Positions 32,813-44,066 of a stretch of DNA of 64,000 nt are shown in pieces. The notes under the pieces are model-generated. The model searched no databases and was not told where the DNA came from. It was given only the letters and a program-made list of their open reading frames with translations. The position numbers were made by a program, and so were the translations under genes. This stretch comes from Pleurostoma richardsiae (taxonomy: Eukaryota > Ascomycota > Sordariomycetes > Calosphaeriales > Pleurostomataceae): positions 186,001-250,000 of the forward strand of contig JANBVO010000005.1 of the NCBI GenBank assembly GCA_030052745.1, in the 5' to 3' direction. The first letter of the stretch is position 1, and every line of letters begins with the position of its first letter.

Positions 32813-34230
32813 GGACAAGAATCTAGAAGCCTGGCGGCGGGCCGGCTTGCGTTGAAGGAGAGGACGGCCCAGCCTATAAGTAGAGCCCTGCTAACCTGCA
32901 AAGGGAGAGGATCGCAATTAGCATCTTGCTCCATGCCAGGCAACGCGGGTTGATTCGCAGACTGCAATTCAACTTAAAACATGGAAAAGTGGAAAAAGAC
33001 TGGAGTTGTGGTGGCTCGATTACCTTTTTCAGGAGGATTTGCAGAACATCCGTGTAAGATGGCTTTTCAGCCGCTGTTAAAGGGAGGACGCGCTTAAGAG
33101 GCCCGCAAACACCAGCTTCCGAGGAGAGATCAGGTTAGAGAGAAACGAGCGTCGTCTCAACCGAACTGAAATCCAAGGAATGCACAGAGGAGCGAACCCT
33201 TTTCTTTTATTGATGGTCGGTTTGCCACCGGGGAGAGCGAGAGACGCGCTCCCTGCAGCAGAAGGGAGAGACGCGCGCGGAAAGAGCGATTCATTCATTC
33301 ATCCATCCATCCATCCATCCATTGTGTGCGCGTGCCTGCTTTCCTTACTAGGTCGATTTGCCAGCCTTCTTTACCTGCACCTCGCTGTAACCCGCACCTG
33401 CCTCTGTCATGGATCTTTTGTCATTTTCTGCGAGTCTCCTGTTCACACCACCCCTTCTCGCTACCTGCCCTACGAGCACCATGTTTTAGAGTCCGATGCC
33501 GATGATCCGTCGTCGAACATTCAGCCATCTTTCCACGTCAGCCTCTATCCGTTGAACGCCAACTCATGCAGCTCGTCTATGCAAAACAAGCAGCGTTTTC
33601 AAGAGAGTACCGGACTGGATAGCATTCTTGGAGCGCGGAGACGTCATATTTCTATAAATATGATGTATCGTCCTCCAGCCAGGAAGCCCACCATGAATAA
33701 GGCTATGGAAAACGGAAGCCATCCCGCTGAAGGCTCCATTATTGCGTGTGGGCAAGCCACCCCCTTTATCCACCCGCGCGTGCATGCGGTAGGTATTCCG
33801 ACAGCTCACCACGCATTAGACACACATGACAGTCAGTCGGTAAATGATCACCACAGGAGGAAGACGGAAAGTGATAGAATACAGAATAGGCAGTCAGCTG
33901 GCTACAGAGCCGGCAATCTGTTCCGTCTCACCTCGCAGCAGTCGCAACCGTTCGGACCGCCCCGGCTCCCCTCGCAGAGCCGGCCGGCACGCACTTCATT
34001 TTTCATAGAGCTCGCCTGGTGGTTTAACGATTTCAAGAGGCATTGTGCAACTATTTATACAGAATATCACAGTGCTGTCGTCTCTGCTCCGAGACGGCGT
34101 TCTTATAGGGGGTGCCTGGTCCCTCCTTTAAAGGAGGTTTAGAACACCAACGTGGTCTCAGTGCCTTCCACTTTCAAACTGTGATGAGAAGCGATACTGA
34201 TACTATCTGAGATGAATGCCATTCCCTTGA
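32813..34230. other. Intergenic with tetranucleotide microsatellite
   Basis: 1.4 kb with no supported gene. A 320-codon plus-strand frame at 33180-34142 is rejected as non-coding (see rejected list). It contains the repeat at 33286-33321. Confidence 0.5.
33286..33321 (+). repeat. (ATTC)n/(ATCC)n microsatellite
   Basis: Three ATTC units pass into about six ATCC units. This is a compound tetranucleotide repeat in intergenic DNA, likely length-variable. Confidence 0.85.
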
Positions 34231-35307
34231 CTAGCCCGAAGCATCGTCCAAGTCCTTGCATTCCCACTGTGGCGCCTTCACTGCCCGTTCAACACAGAGA
34301 ACAGATACCTCGGCCCCAGCCCGCCGCCCCTCGTTTACCATCTCGCTCAGTCTCCTTGCCCAATCCACCTTTTGCTCACTGGTCCACTGTGAATCCGCCA
34401 GTTCGACCTCAAGGTGCGTTAGGTTCCGCAGCCTCTTCAGGCCATCATCGATCCAGCCATGCGTCTCCTCGACTAGCACCCTCGGATCTAGTTGGCCCCT
34501 GTCCTCTAGATATCCGACCCCGAAGTGTGGGATGAACACTCGCCCGTCCACAGCGATCTTCAACCTCAGGCCCCGCAGCCCCTCGGCCCAGAACTCGCAC
34601 GTCTCCTTCCAGTCTTGGGCCCTGTCGCCTGTGAGGTCGATCCCTTGCACTTCCATCCGCACGTACCGGATGCTCTCGCGCTGCCAGGGCCGAAGGCCTC
34701 GCGTGAAGGCCCGGCCAGTCGACAGCCCGGAGCTGAACCAGTTGACAAAGACGAATTCGTTCTCATGGAAGGGGACCGCCCGTGCCTCCTCATAAAGACG
34801 GCGGCATGTGCGTAGGAAGGCGGTAGGCACTCGCGACATGGGCCGGAACGGTGAGAGCAGCCGAGGGTGGCCTGGCAGATCTCGGTCGGCTGCTGAAGCT
34901 CCTGTCTTCCGGACCACATGCGGCGTCGACGGCGGGCCGGTGCTGGCCCCAACTTCAAGACCAGGCATGACAGCTTGCAAGAAGTAGGCGCTATGCGTCG
35001 GGGTAGGGTACCAAGGGGCGAGTGGGGCTTGCCGGACGGGGCTTGCCATGTGTACCCAGTTGTAGATCTGGAGACGGATCTCCAGGGGAAGATCGAAGAA
35101 GGACAGTCTGCTTTTCTCTTTTTGCTCTCTGATGATCGGTGCCGCCGCCTCTTCAGCCACCGGCTCTATTCGTGGCTCCTGGGACAGCGGCATATCATCT
35201 CCAGGGCTGTCAAGAGCGAGCTGAGTGACATCGACATGCACACCAATGGCTTTCTCAGAGAGAAGCTCTGGGCCCCAAGGGACCACATTGTTGACCAAGT
35301 AGTCCAT
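34231..35307 (-). CDS. 2EXR-domain hypothetical protein
   Basis: Intronless 358-aa protein with a clear ATG. The block LSFFDLPLEIRLQIYNWVHM (about residues 69-88) is the 2EXR motif. This F-box-like N-terminal motif is expanded in filamentous ascomycetes and is usually followed by predicted strands and helices (here LLRTCRRLYEEA-type text at about 165-180 and an arm with TFLRTCRRLYEEARAVPFHENEFVFVN). The C-terminal part (NLTHLEVELADSQWTSEQK) resembles the tail of such proteins. The function of the family is unknown; a role as a substrate adaptor is inferred only from F-box likeness. No signal peptide or membrane helix. Confidence 0.75.
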   Translation of the reverse strand: MDYLVNNVVPWGPELLSEKAIGVHVDVTQLALDSPGDDMPLSQEPRIEPVAEEAAAPIIREQKEKSRLSFFDLPLEIRLQIYNWVHMASPVRQAPLAPWYPTPTHSAYFLQAVMPGLEVGASTGPPSTPHVVRKTGASAADRDLPGHPRLLSPFRPMSRVPTAFLRTCRRLYEEARAVPFHENEFVFVNWFSSGLSTGRAFTRGLRPWQRESIRYVRMEVQGIDLTGDRAQDWKETCEFWAEGLRGLRLKIAVDGRVFIPHFGVGYLEDRGQLDPRVLVEETHGWIDDGLKRLRNLTHLEVELADSQWTSEQKVDWARRLSEMVNEGRRAGAEVSVLCVERAVKAPQWECKDLDDASG

Positions 35308-36337
35308 CTTTTCTCGGGCTCGGCCTCATACAAGAACCGAACTGTGACCGATTAGATGTTCCGAAGCGGCAAAGACGGAGTTCCGAAACAGCAAGCCGGC
35401 ACCCTTCTCGGTATGTGTCCCTCGAATACCGTTAGCATAAGCAGAGAGACGTCGCTACGGGAGACGAAGAGTGTGATTCAGGGAGCTTCATTCGGATCGC
35501 CCACGTATATGTACTGCCGCCCGCACCTGCCCCCTTGATACCCGACTCGGGGGCTATCTCACTTGCCAGCTAATCACATCTCCCATTCACTACGAGCTCG
35601 AGACTCTCGTCAGCAGTCAGACGTCGCAGACTGGCGAATGAAGACCTGGCCTCGGCGGCATGGTCAATCGCTTGACGAGTCCCCGCATCATCTTCAGTCC
35701 TTGTAGTGGTTGGCTTTGTCCGCAACTTGACGATGTAAGCTGACATCAAACCTAAGTTCAGCAACCAACCAGCGATGTCTGGGCATCAGCCCTGCGGCCG
35801 AAAAGGTAACCTAATCGGGACATCCGATCAACGCCGCAATTGACCAGGGCAGCTCAGCTGACCTGTATGTGGAATCTGCAAATGTAGTTTTCCCCTTTTC
35901 GTCGCGATCATCATATCGTGGGATTCACTCTCGGTCAGTGTGAATGAAGCTCTGCTTTTATGACGGACGGCTGGTCGAGACGATATGCGGGCTCTTACCC
36001 GGTATAATTGACCCGCAGACAAAGTATTGATTTTCCTGGAGTGTTTTCCCGGTTGATAGTCGATATAGTCGCCCTAGACTCGCCATACAAGTGCAGGGCA
36101 TACTCAACAACATTCGATGTGTCAGATGTAGATAAGCCAGTGTTGCAGCCATTCACACGTCTTGTCCCAGATCTTTTGGAAGCCGCAAATTTCAACCCCT
36201 ACCGGAGTCGGTGATTGAAAGTCATGTAGAGAAAAACATCGCTTGGGTATCAGTAAATGCTCGTAGTAGTCTAAGTCATACAGCTGGTCTCGCAGCAGCA
36301 GCGGGACCATCATCCGGGGAGAGAAGCGGCCCACCTC
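35308..36337. other. Intergenic
   Basis: About 1 kb upstream of the 2EXR gene and downstream of med8. Frames here are all under 70 codons. No tRNA or repeat recognised. Confidence 0.5.
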
Positions 36338-37341
36338 TCAGATCCGCTGTTTCAACTTCCCTTCCCTCTCCAGCCGCTGCCGCTCCGTCTCGATATACGC
36401 CGGCATCTCCGCGTCTCCCCTCGCCGCAAACCACAGCATCCGCTCCGGCTCCTCTCCCGGCCCGGCCGCCGCTGCCGCCACCCCAGGCTGGCCAGCTACC
36501 GGCGCAGCCGAGCTCGGCGCCACGGGTGCGACACCCTGCATCACCACGTCCTCCCCCTCCTCATCGCTCTCGTCCTCATCCTCGTCCTCGTCCTCCTCTT
36601 CCAGCGGCCGCCGCAGGCCCGTCCGCACGTTCTCGACGCCCATCGCCCGCTCCGCGGCGGTGTACATATCCGACGACTCCACCCTGATGAAATTGGTCAT
36701 GCGGTCCATGTACCAATCCCTCGCGTCCGCCCACACGTCCCCCAGCCCCAGCGGCTCCTGCGGCACGCCCTCCGCGTCCTCGTCGTCATCCTCATCGTCC
36801 TCGTCCTCGTCGTCCTCGTCGTCGTACCGCACGCGCGCGCGGTCCCGCTCGGCGCGCAGCGCCTCCAGCGACACAAAACTGGCCTGGGGGTCGAGGCCCG
36901 CGGCGAGGGCGGCCTCGCGGCCCTTCTCGACGAGCGACTCGACGTCCGGCTCGAGCTTCTTGCGGAGGAGCTGCATGAGGACGCCCTCCTGGGCGCGGCC
37001 GGGGTAGTTGGTGGAGGGGTGGACGACGACCCGCTGGAAGAGGGAGGCGTGCTCAGCGGTCACGGCGAGGAGGGAGGAGAGGTTCTGCTGCAGGATGTAG
37101 GCTGAGTTGCGGAGGGATGCCCTGTGTGGTCGAGGCGGAGCTTGTCAGCGAGGAAAGCGTATGGAGGAGTCAGACGGGAGAGGAGGAGAGTGTAGAGGAG
37201 GGGAGCTCACGGGTTGGGCAACGGATTGCTCTGGTAGATGTCATTTTTCAGACTGCCGATGCTGTTGGCGAGCTGGAAGAGGCGGTTGCGCGTTGAGTCG
37301 AGAGCTTTGAGCTCATCTGCCGTCAGGTTCAGCGATGCCAT
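36338..37341 (-). CDS. med8: Mediator complex subunit 8
   Basis: Two exons on the minus strand, 37211-37341 and 36338-37121, giving 304 aa. Exon 1 begins MASLNLTADELKALDSTRNRLFQLANSI, and the join gives NPLPNPASLRNSAYILQQNLSSLLAV, then VVHPSTNYPGRAQEGVLMQLLRKKLEP. This is the Med8 helical core, which sits in the Mediator head and bridges Med18/Med20. The middle (about 145-170) is a long Asp/Glu tract, and a second acidic tract follows near 225-240. The last helix (AYIETERQRLEREGKLKQRI) is basic. Donor GTGAGC and acceptor CACACAG are standard. The family is clear; the acidic tracts are a local elaboration in Pezizomycotina. Confidence 0.88.
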
Positions 37342-38089
37342 AATGGCCTGCTGCACGCGATATTTCCGGATGGCTGGGACAGGAATTGATCGAGTGCGAA
37401 GTGGGAGAGGGGAGACTTGGGGTTTTGTATCTCGGCAGCTTGGCGGTGGTGTTGTGAACTGTGGGGCACTGAAGGTGCGGGGGACCCCGGGGCTGAAGCT
37501 CAGCCCTACAGTCAGGTACACAGGCCTGCAGCTGAGGTCGTGAGGCCTCGGTTGCCGAGGCCCCCTAATCTCGTAGCCGTGACATATTGTTTAGGTTGTC
37601 ATGGAATAGAAACAACTGGGAATGCAATTCAGCAATTCAGCAATTCAGAAGCCTATGAACACCTTGCTATGAGGGCATAGAGTTCACACTCGGTCAGTCA
37701 ATTACCGGCAACGGATACTACAATGTTTAACAGTTAACGTAGGTAAGCACATGAAGAAACTCGAGCCTCATTTGGGTTATTTTATTTAATTTACTTCGGC
37801 TACATAAGTCATTGAAGACATCGCTAGTCTGATATGGACGCCTCGCTCATGAGTAAATCATTCTGGGAAGCAGGGCAGAGAACGCCTCGCTCCGATATGG
37901 AAGTGAACGATAACTCCCTGGCATCCTTGCCTCTGAAATGTTGCAATAACGGGATCGTAGCGACCTCAGCCTAGGTCGACTCATACTTCACCCCTTTCTT
38001 GTCTCCGGTCTCCCCCTGTCGGACCCGTGGTTTCGGCATAGAGTCATAGCAAGGGGACCTCACGTGTGCAGCTCTCGCAGTTACCACTT
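37342..38089. other. Intergenic
   Basis: 5' flank of med8 and 3' flank of the choline sulfatase gene. It is somewhat AT-rich at 37610-37810, with the short direct repeat 'attcagca' at 37626-37643. No gene seen. Confidence 0.5.
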
Positions 38090-40019
38090 CTACTCGCCGT
38101 GAGATCCAGCCTGGTCGACGAGGAGAAGCTGTGTTGCGCGGCCGTACTTGTCGACCGGCGGATAACGTGCCATACGCTCGAGGTCGTCCAGATGCATGTG
38201 GGATCGGATGTACCTATGGAACAGTTAGTCACTCTGCAATCGGGAAGTAGAATCACAGGAGGAACAGCATACTTCTCGCGACCATCATCATCAGGGTTGA
38301 AGTCCCAGCTCACGAACTTGCCCCTCTTCAGCGCAGCCCATACCAGGCGACGCTTGCGCTGTGACTGGAGCACGGCCTCAGTGATGGCATCGAAGTCCCA
38401 CCGAGTCTTTGCCTCCGTCTCGAACTTCTCCAGCACGGCGCGGGCTGCCTCATCCTCGGCGCTCAGGGTAGCCTTATTCTGCAGCGCCTTGGCAATGTCG
38501 TGCAGCTCCAGGGGGTCCGCCTCGAGGTTGTACAGCTGCGTGCCGTCGGCCGGGCAGGTGACGAACTTCCAGGGCCCGCGCTTGATCATCATGAGCGGGC
38601 TGACGGTGCCCTCGCCCGTGTACTCGGCGATGACGGTGTCGTGGCCGCCCTCACCCTTGAGGTGGGGGAGGAGCGACAGGCCGTCCATGGGCAGGCCCGG
38701 CAGCGGCTTGGTGCCGACGAGATCGCACATCGTAGGGAGGATGTCGAGGGTCGACACGTTCTCCTTGACGCGGTGCGGCTGGAAAAGGCTCGGGTTGCTC
38801 ACAAGGAGCGGAACACGGACCGACGACTCGAAGTAGCACATCTTGTACCTGAGGAGGGCCGTTAGTATGACTGATGCTCGACCGGCATTCCCCATTTACG
38901 TCTAGCTTACCAGAGTCCCCGCTCGCCAAGCATGTCGCCATGGTCTCCACTGAAGACGATCGTGGTGTTGTCGTCCAGGCCGCACCTCTTCAGGGTGTCC
39001 AGGAGCTTGCCGATGCAATCGTCGACGTAGCTGACGGCGCCATAGTACGCCCGCCTGGCCCTCTTGATCTGCTCGTCGGTGAAATCCTCGTCCCAGAGGT
39101 CGCAGACCTTGAGCAGCCGCTTGCTGTGGGGGTCCTGCTCCTCCTTGGGGATCTTGACCTTGGGCAGCTCGATATCTACGCCTTCGTACAGATCCCAGTA
39201 CTTGTCCTCGATGGTGTACGGATCGTGGGGATGTGTGAGAGATACCTGGGGAAAGGGAGATACGGTGTTAGCATCGGGAGGCTTGGGGTTTATATCCTAC
39301 CAGGCCAGCTTTGAGGTCCATGAGACTACGGCTCGCACTCGACTGTCCGTCACTAAGGTACATACCGTCAAGCAGAAGGGGCGGTCGTCGCCTTTGCGCA
39401 CGTGATCGTACAGGTACTGGGTGGACCTGTACATTACTTCCTCGTCGTAGTCGAGCTGGTTGCTGCGGACGCAGGTGCCGGCCTGCAGGATGGAGCTGGC
39501 ATTATGGTACCATTCAAGCCTAGTGTCGGGCTCGTCCCAGTTGACAGCCCAGCCAAAGTCGCCGGGGTAGATGTCACTGGTCAGGCGGGTCTCGTAGCCA
39601 TGCAGCTGATCCCCCACGAAATGCATCTTTCCCGCCAGGAGGGTGTGGTACCCCCGGAGCCGCAGGTAGTGGGCATACGTGGGGATCTCACTGGAGATCT
39701 GGCTGGCATTGTCAAAGGCCCCGATCTTCATCGGCAGGAGTCCTGTGATCATGCTCATCCGCGAGGGTGCGCAGAGGGGCGATGGGCAGTACGCCGAGTC
39801 GAACTGGACGGATCTGGCCGCGAGGGCGTCAAGGTTGGGCGTTTTGATCTGCGAGTCAGGATTGTACATCTTCAGCAACGGTGCTGCAAGCTGGTCTGCC
39901 ATGATATAGAGAATATTTGGCATTTTGGGCGGCTTCACAGAGCCGGAGCCATTGACACCATTCGCGCCAGCCTCGCCCAGGTGAGGCGAGGGCGGAAGCG
40001 AGTTCAGGTCAGGGGCCAT
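38090..40019 (-). CDS. Choline sulfatase
   Basis: Four exons on the minus strand: 39366-40019, 38911-39245, 38273-38848 and 38090-38213, giving 562 aa. The sulfatase fold starts at about residue 33 (MPNILYIMADQ, with D42/Q43 as metal ligands). The active site is CAPSR with C83, which is converted to formylglycine, in the sequence FDSAYCPSPLCAPSR. The motifs GKMHFVG, LTHPHDPY and SGDHGDMLGERGLW follow. The C-terminal part (WSDFNPD-like, YIRSHMHLDDLERMARYPPVD) matches the choline-sulfatase C-terminal domain that shapes the choline pocket. The enzyme hydrolyses choline-O-sulfate to choline and sulfate, a sulfur and choline store in moulds, usually induced by sulfur starvation. There is no signal peptide, so it is probably cytosolic. 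Each splice keeps family blocks intact. Confidence 0.93.
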
Positions 40020-41416
40020 GATGTGCTTTCCTCCTAGGCGCGAGCGAGAGCCGGAGCCACGGCAAACAAAGAGACAAAAAAGCTGATTCCTCGCGTTGAG
40101 CTGCCGTTCAAGAGAACCAAGTTCCCGAGCCGATGGTGCCTTTCGAAGAGTATACAGTCCAGGAAACCCTCCAGAAGAGAAATAGAAACAGAAAGATGAA
40201 AAGACAAGTGCCGGAGCAGACGGAACCCTGAGCAGCAACCGTTTGTTTCCCCTCGCGCAGACAACCGTGTACCAAACAGTACGTATAACCCTTTCCGTGA
40301 GACCGATGAGTCGTACGTTGGCACGCACAGCTTACTACAGCCTGAGATCGAGCTCCACCGGCCTTGAGCACGCAATACCTCCTTTCCGTCACAGAGAGAT
40401 GAACAAGGCGACCAGAGAATGGTGCAATCCGCGGGGGAGATGGTGCCGTTTTATTAGACCGCCTTTGTCGCAGGGGAGCCGGCTCGAGTCGGTAAATGTG
40501 GTCGAGAAGGGCAGCGGAGCACGAGGGCTAGTCATGGGCCGGGCGATGTCGCAATCGGCGCCAAACTGACATTAACTGTTTATTCGCCTTAACAACACTT
40601 AGCGTCCGCACAGAGTCAGGGGAGCCGACCTTCCAGAATCTGCATGACACGGTCGAGCCCGGAGCTATTCTGCAAGAATATCGCAGTAGTGTGGATTGTG
40701 TTATTTCTACGGATTACGTGGTGTGCCTCCTATCTGGGTAATAAAGATGGAGTGGCGGTCCCTGCCTGACGCGGTTGCATCAAGGCGAAACGTCAAATAC
40801 GTAAGATCCAGACTGACGGGTTACACGCGGCAGATTAGCGCCGCTTGCTTGTGATTAATGTGGGGGACGTCTTCCCCGTCTGTCCTATTGAGAGGTTCCA
40901 ATGCTGCAGATGCGGCGGCGCATTCATGATGGAGGACGAGCGTCGAGCTGTCGAGAAGACGTTCCTCACTCAGCGTCGCGGAGCAGGTTGCCCGTCCTTT
41001 GCGACCACATGAGGAAGGTTTGTGCGTGCCGCGCCGACATCCGTCTTCTTGGCCGGGGATCTGCCCGAGCCGCGAGCCGCGAGCCGTCCTGGTGCATGCA
41101 ACCAGCCCTTCCTTGGATCGGTCGATTGATACTAAAGCTCGGTATCTGCGATATCTGAGACACGTTGCTGGTAGGGTGCCGCCGGGAGGATCGCGTAAAA
41201 GTGACTGACTTGGAAGGAAGACACGAGCTGCAACAATAGGGCGATCAAGCACATCACCGGAACCGGACAACGAACCAAGGGAGCGATATACGGACTAGAC
41301 ATGAGAAAGATAAGGGCATTGGGACGACAAGCTAGATTAGATCAACACTCATCCGGAAGAGGGGAGAAAACACAACGCCTGCTACCTGCCACCAATGCCA
41401 ATCATAAACAAAGCCC
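40020..41416. other. Intergenic
   Basis: 1.4 kb between the choline sulfatase start and the end of the MPDU1-like gene. GCGCCAAA occurs at 40558-40565. Frames up to 149 codons have no family features. Confidence 0.5.
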
Positions 41417-42379
41417 TTATCCGCGACGTCTGGTTGTGGGCGCCTTGCTTCTCGGAGTCGCCGTTGACTTGCCCGACGAACTGACGGGCGAGGCCTGGAT
41501 GGGGACCTTCTCCTTTCGCTTGCCAAGGGCCTTCTTGGATGGCGCGTTCCAGTAGTACACCATCTGGGCCGCAAGGACAAGGTTGAGCGCGAATCCTGCT
41601 ACGAATCCATACAGGATCAGCTTATCGTCCACCTCCTGGAACGTGGTGAAGATGCGGACAAGCGACCCGACGAGATAGTTGAAGACCTGTTCGCGCAGAT
41701 GAGTGATTAGCCGGGGGTATCCGAAGGAAGTAGCTTTGTAAAGATTCAGCAGGAGCCGCGAGGAACTTACAGCAAAGGCGCTCAACTGTCCGGTGCCGCC
41801 CTCCTGCCAGATAGCCACTATCTGAGGGACCTTGCTCGCGACGCCCAACGCGCCAGCGCCAGCCTGGAGGTAGCTCAGCGCGTGCATGTCCAGTACCTTC
41901 TCACTAAACAGCGTAGCCACGCTGACTGCCAGCGCCGCGACGAAGAGGCCCGCGATGCCCGCCCGCCCGCTGTAGTTCAGGACTAGGACGGTGATGACGA
42001 CATTCTGGCACAGGATGAGGGCCGTCTCGCCGTACGTGGTGAAGGGGAAGCCATTGCGGACATTGTATGCGAGGCTGATGAGGTAGCTGCTGGTCTCGAG
42101 GAGGTATGACAGGAACGAGACGCCCGAGGCGGAGCGCGACCGCACGAGGTTGATGATCTGCGGAACCTTGACGACCGAGGATGCGGCCACGATGCCAATG
42201 CCGAGGGCCTTAGAGATAGCGAGCTTGAGGCATTCCGTGTCGGTGACATCAATATCGAGAAGCAGCGACCGGTAGCAAGTATCGCCGATGATGGACACGC
42301 CAAGATCACGGATGGGCGCAGGCAGGTTGTGCGTAATGGGCTGCAGAAATGGCTGCAGGGTAGACCGAAGAGACTCCAT
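41417..42379 (-). CDS. PQ-loop protein, MPDU1-like
   Basis: Two exons on the minus strand, 41771-42379 and 41417-41686, giving 292 aa. Two PQ-loop repeats are seen: VVKVPQIINLVRSRSASGVSFLSYLLE and ASKVPQIVAIWQEGGTGQLSAFA(V). About seven hydrophobic helices surround them. The pattern fits MPDU1 (Lec35), needed for use of mannose- and glucose-phosphate dolichol in the ER during N-glycan, GPI and O-mannose synthesis. A basic, Ser/Thr-rich tail ends TTRRRG. The 84-nt intron (GTAAGT donor, GCTAAT branch, GAACAG acceptor) has a length divisible by three and no stop, so the unspliced frame also reads through as 320 aa. I prefer splicing because it restores the family sequence SAFA-VFNYLVGSLVRIFTT. 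The start at 42379 is the first ATG. Confidence 0.85.
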   Translation of the reverse strand: MESLRSTLQPFLQPITHNLPAPIRDLGVSIIGDTCYRSLLLDIDVTDTECLKLAISKALGIGIVAASSVVKVPQIINLVRSRSASGVSFLSYLLETSSYLISLAYNVRNGFPFTTYGETALILCQNVVITVLVLNYSGRAGIAGLFVAALAVSVATLFSEKVLDMHALSYLQAGAGALGVASKVPQIVAIWQEGGTGQLSAFAVSSSRLLLNLYKATSFGYPRLITHLREQVFNYLVGSLVRIFTTFQEVDDKLILYGFVAGFALNLVLAAQMVYYWNAPSKKALGKRKEKVPIQASPVSSSGKSTATPRSKAPTTRRRG

Positions 42380-42995
42380 GTTGGATCCTTGAATTAGGGC
42401 TCGCACTCTGCAGTATCTGCTTCTGTTAGATATGCCTCCACAGTAATGAGAGTTATAGCGTCAAAAGGGGTGGGAGTTCTTATATCCGTACCTTGTAAGT
42501 ATGATAGAACGCCCGTCAGTCTTGAAAGGGCGTAACTATCAGAGCCAGCTTTGCACACAATCCACGAGGCTGCACAGTGAAGTCAGCAGGGCTAGTGAAG
42601 ACCGCCGATCAATTTAGGCCGATGCTATTGGTGAAAAGTGGTGTGGCGCCGGGTCCCCAGGTCAACCAAATTTTGTTTGGCTCGGCGGCTCTTCGTAGGT
42701 AACTTATGTTGAAGATTTATTGTCACACGGCCACGAAGATATGCAGCCCGCGCAAGCAGAAAGATGAAGATAGACGAATACCCTTCCCAGCCATGTGTAC
42801 AAGATCAATACATACACGTCCCAGAATCCGCTGAGACCGCAAACGATGCCAAAAGCCGCCAGTTGTTTCCCGGAGCCCATCCGTCAAGTCATCAGGTTCC
42901 AGAATACCCAGCATTGCAAGAACAAGTACAGCACACACATTCTCTCAAGAGGAAGTCGTTACCCATTTTTAGAGCGGGTCTTCCATCTCAGATGC
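42380..42995. other. Intergenic
   Basis: 5' flank of the MPDU1-like gene and 3' flank of the chromodomain gene. No gene seen. Confidence 0.5.
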
Positions 42996-44066
42996 TCAAG
43001 CGTTCTTACGAGGTCGCCCACGGCCGCGACCAGTTCCCGTAGCCTTCTTCGGAGTTGCCTTCGGAGTGATCTGCTTCGAAACACCTCTCGGCTTCGGAGC
43101 AGCCCTCTTCTTCGGGGCAGCCGTCTTCATAACGGCCTTCTTGGTCGGCGACTTGGCCTTCTTTTCTCTAGGCTTCCTGGGCTCCTTAGGTCCCTTCGCG
43201 CTAGTCTTCCTCTTGCTTGCCGTGAATTTCTTCAGGAGGTCGGTGGCATGTGCCAGGTTCCTCTTAGGCTCCCAGGTGTTAGCCTCTACATCGTAGCCCT
43301 TCCATTTAACCAGGTAGAGGTGCTCCTTGGTGTCGTCATCGACGCCTGAGTCAAGTATTGCCTCTACCTCGAACTCGTCTCCGGCGGGCTCCGCAACATC
43401 AGTCTTGGGTTTCTTGGGCCTGCCTCGAGTGCCTTTGGGCTTCTCCTCTTTCTTACTCTAGTCCAGTCTGTCAGCATACGATCTGCGCCAAGATTTGTAG
43501 GAAAGGGTCCCTACACCGCGGGGCGCTCTTTGCCGCACATTGGCTGCCTCCTTGATGGCGGCATCGGCCTTGTTCGCAGCGGCGCGTCCGTGAGCGGCTC
43601 TCTTGGCCGGTGGGGCATCCACCTTGTCTGCTGCCTTGCGCTTCCTCGACACCGTAGAGGGAGCCGCAGTCGCGGACTTAGTTGATCGAGGAGTCTTGGC
43701 CGGAGCAGGGGTCTTAGCTGGGGTTGATGTGCGAGATGACGCTTTGGATGGCCTGCCAGCCTTCTTCTGAGCAGCCGAAGCTGGGGTTTCAGCTTCCGTC
43801 TCCTCCATGATGGCGACAATTGGGACGGCAGGAATATCAGCAATATCGCCGTTGTCCTCTGACTCCTCCTCGAGACGAACTACGGTCTCATGCGCCTCAA
43901 TCGCGACGTCCACCTCGACCGCTGCAGCGGCGATAGGACCAGAGCGGACCGGATCCTCTAGATCTGGCTCTGCACCCTCGGGACCAAAATCCGGGATCTC
44001 TGGAATCTCGAAGTCGTTGCTAGTGGTACGCGTGAGTATGCGGTTCATGCGCGTTGAATATGACAT
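42996..44066 (-). CDS. Chromodomain protein with AT-hook-like motifs
   Basis: Two exons on the minus strand, 43515-44066 and 42996-43457, joined in phase 0, giving 337 aa. The N-terminal 185 residues are disordered: first acidic, then Lys/Ala/Pro-rich with a possible AT-hook core (KKAGRPSKA) and an SRKRK nuclear-import signal. The chromodomain runs about 211-260 (FEVEAILDS, YLVKWKGY, NTWEP). The methyl-lysine cage positions are F213, W236 and Y239, so Phe replaces the usual Tyr at the first site. AT-hook cores flank it: TRGRPKKPK at 194-202 and GRGRGRPRKNA at the end. The protein should bind chromatin, probably methylated H3 plus AT-rich DNA. It lacks a visible chromoshadow domain, so it is not classical HP1. 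The donor GTAGGG is weak and that junction less sure. Confidence 0.8.

Noticed and set aside
33180-34142. Long plus-strand frame of 320 codons
   Set aside because: Starts inside a low-complexity promoter-like region, reads through the ATTC/ATCC microsatellite (HPSIHPSI), and has no domain pattern or splice support.
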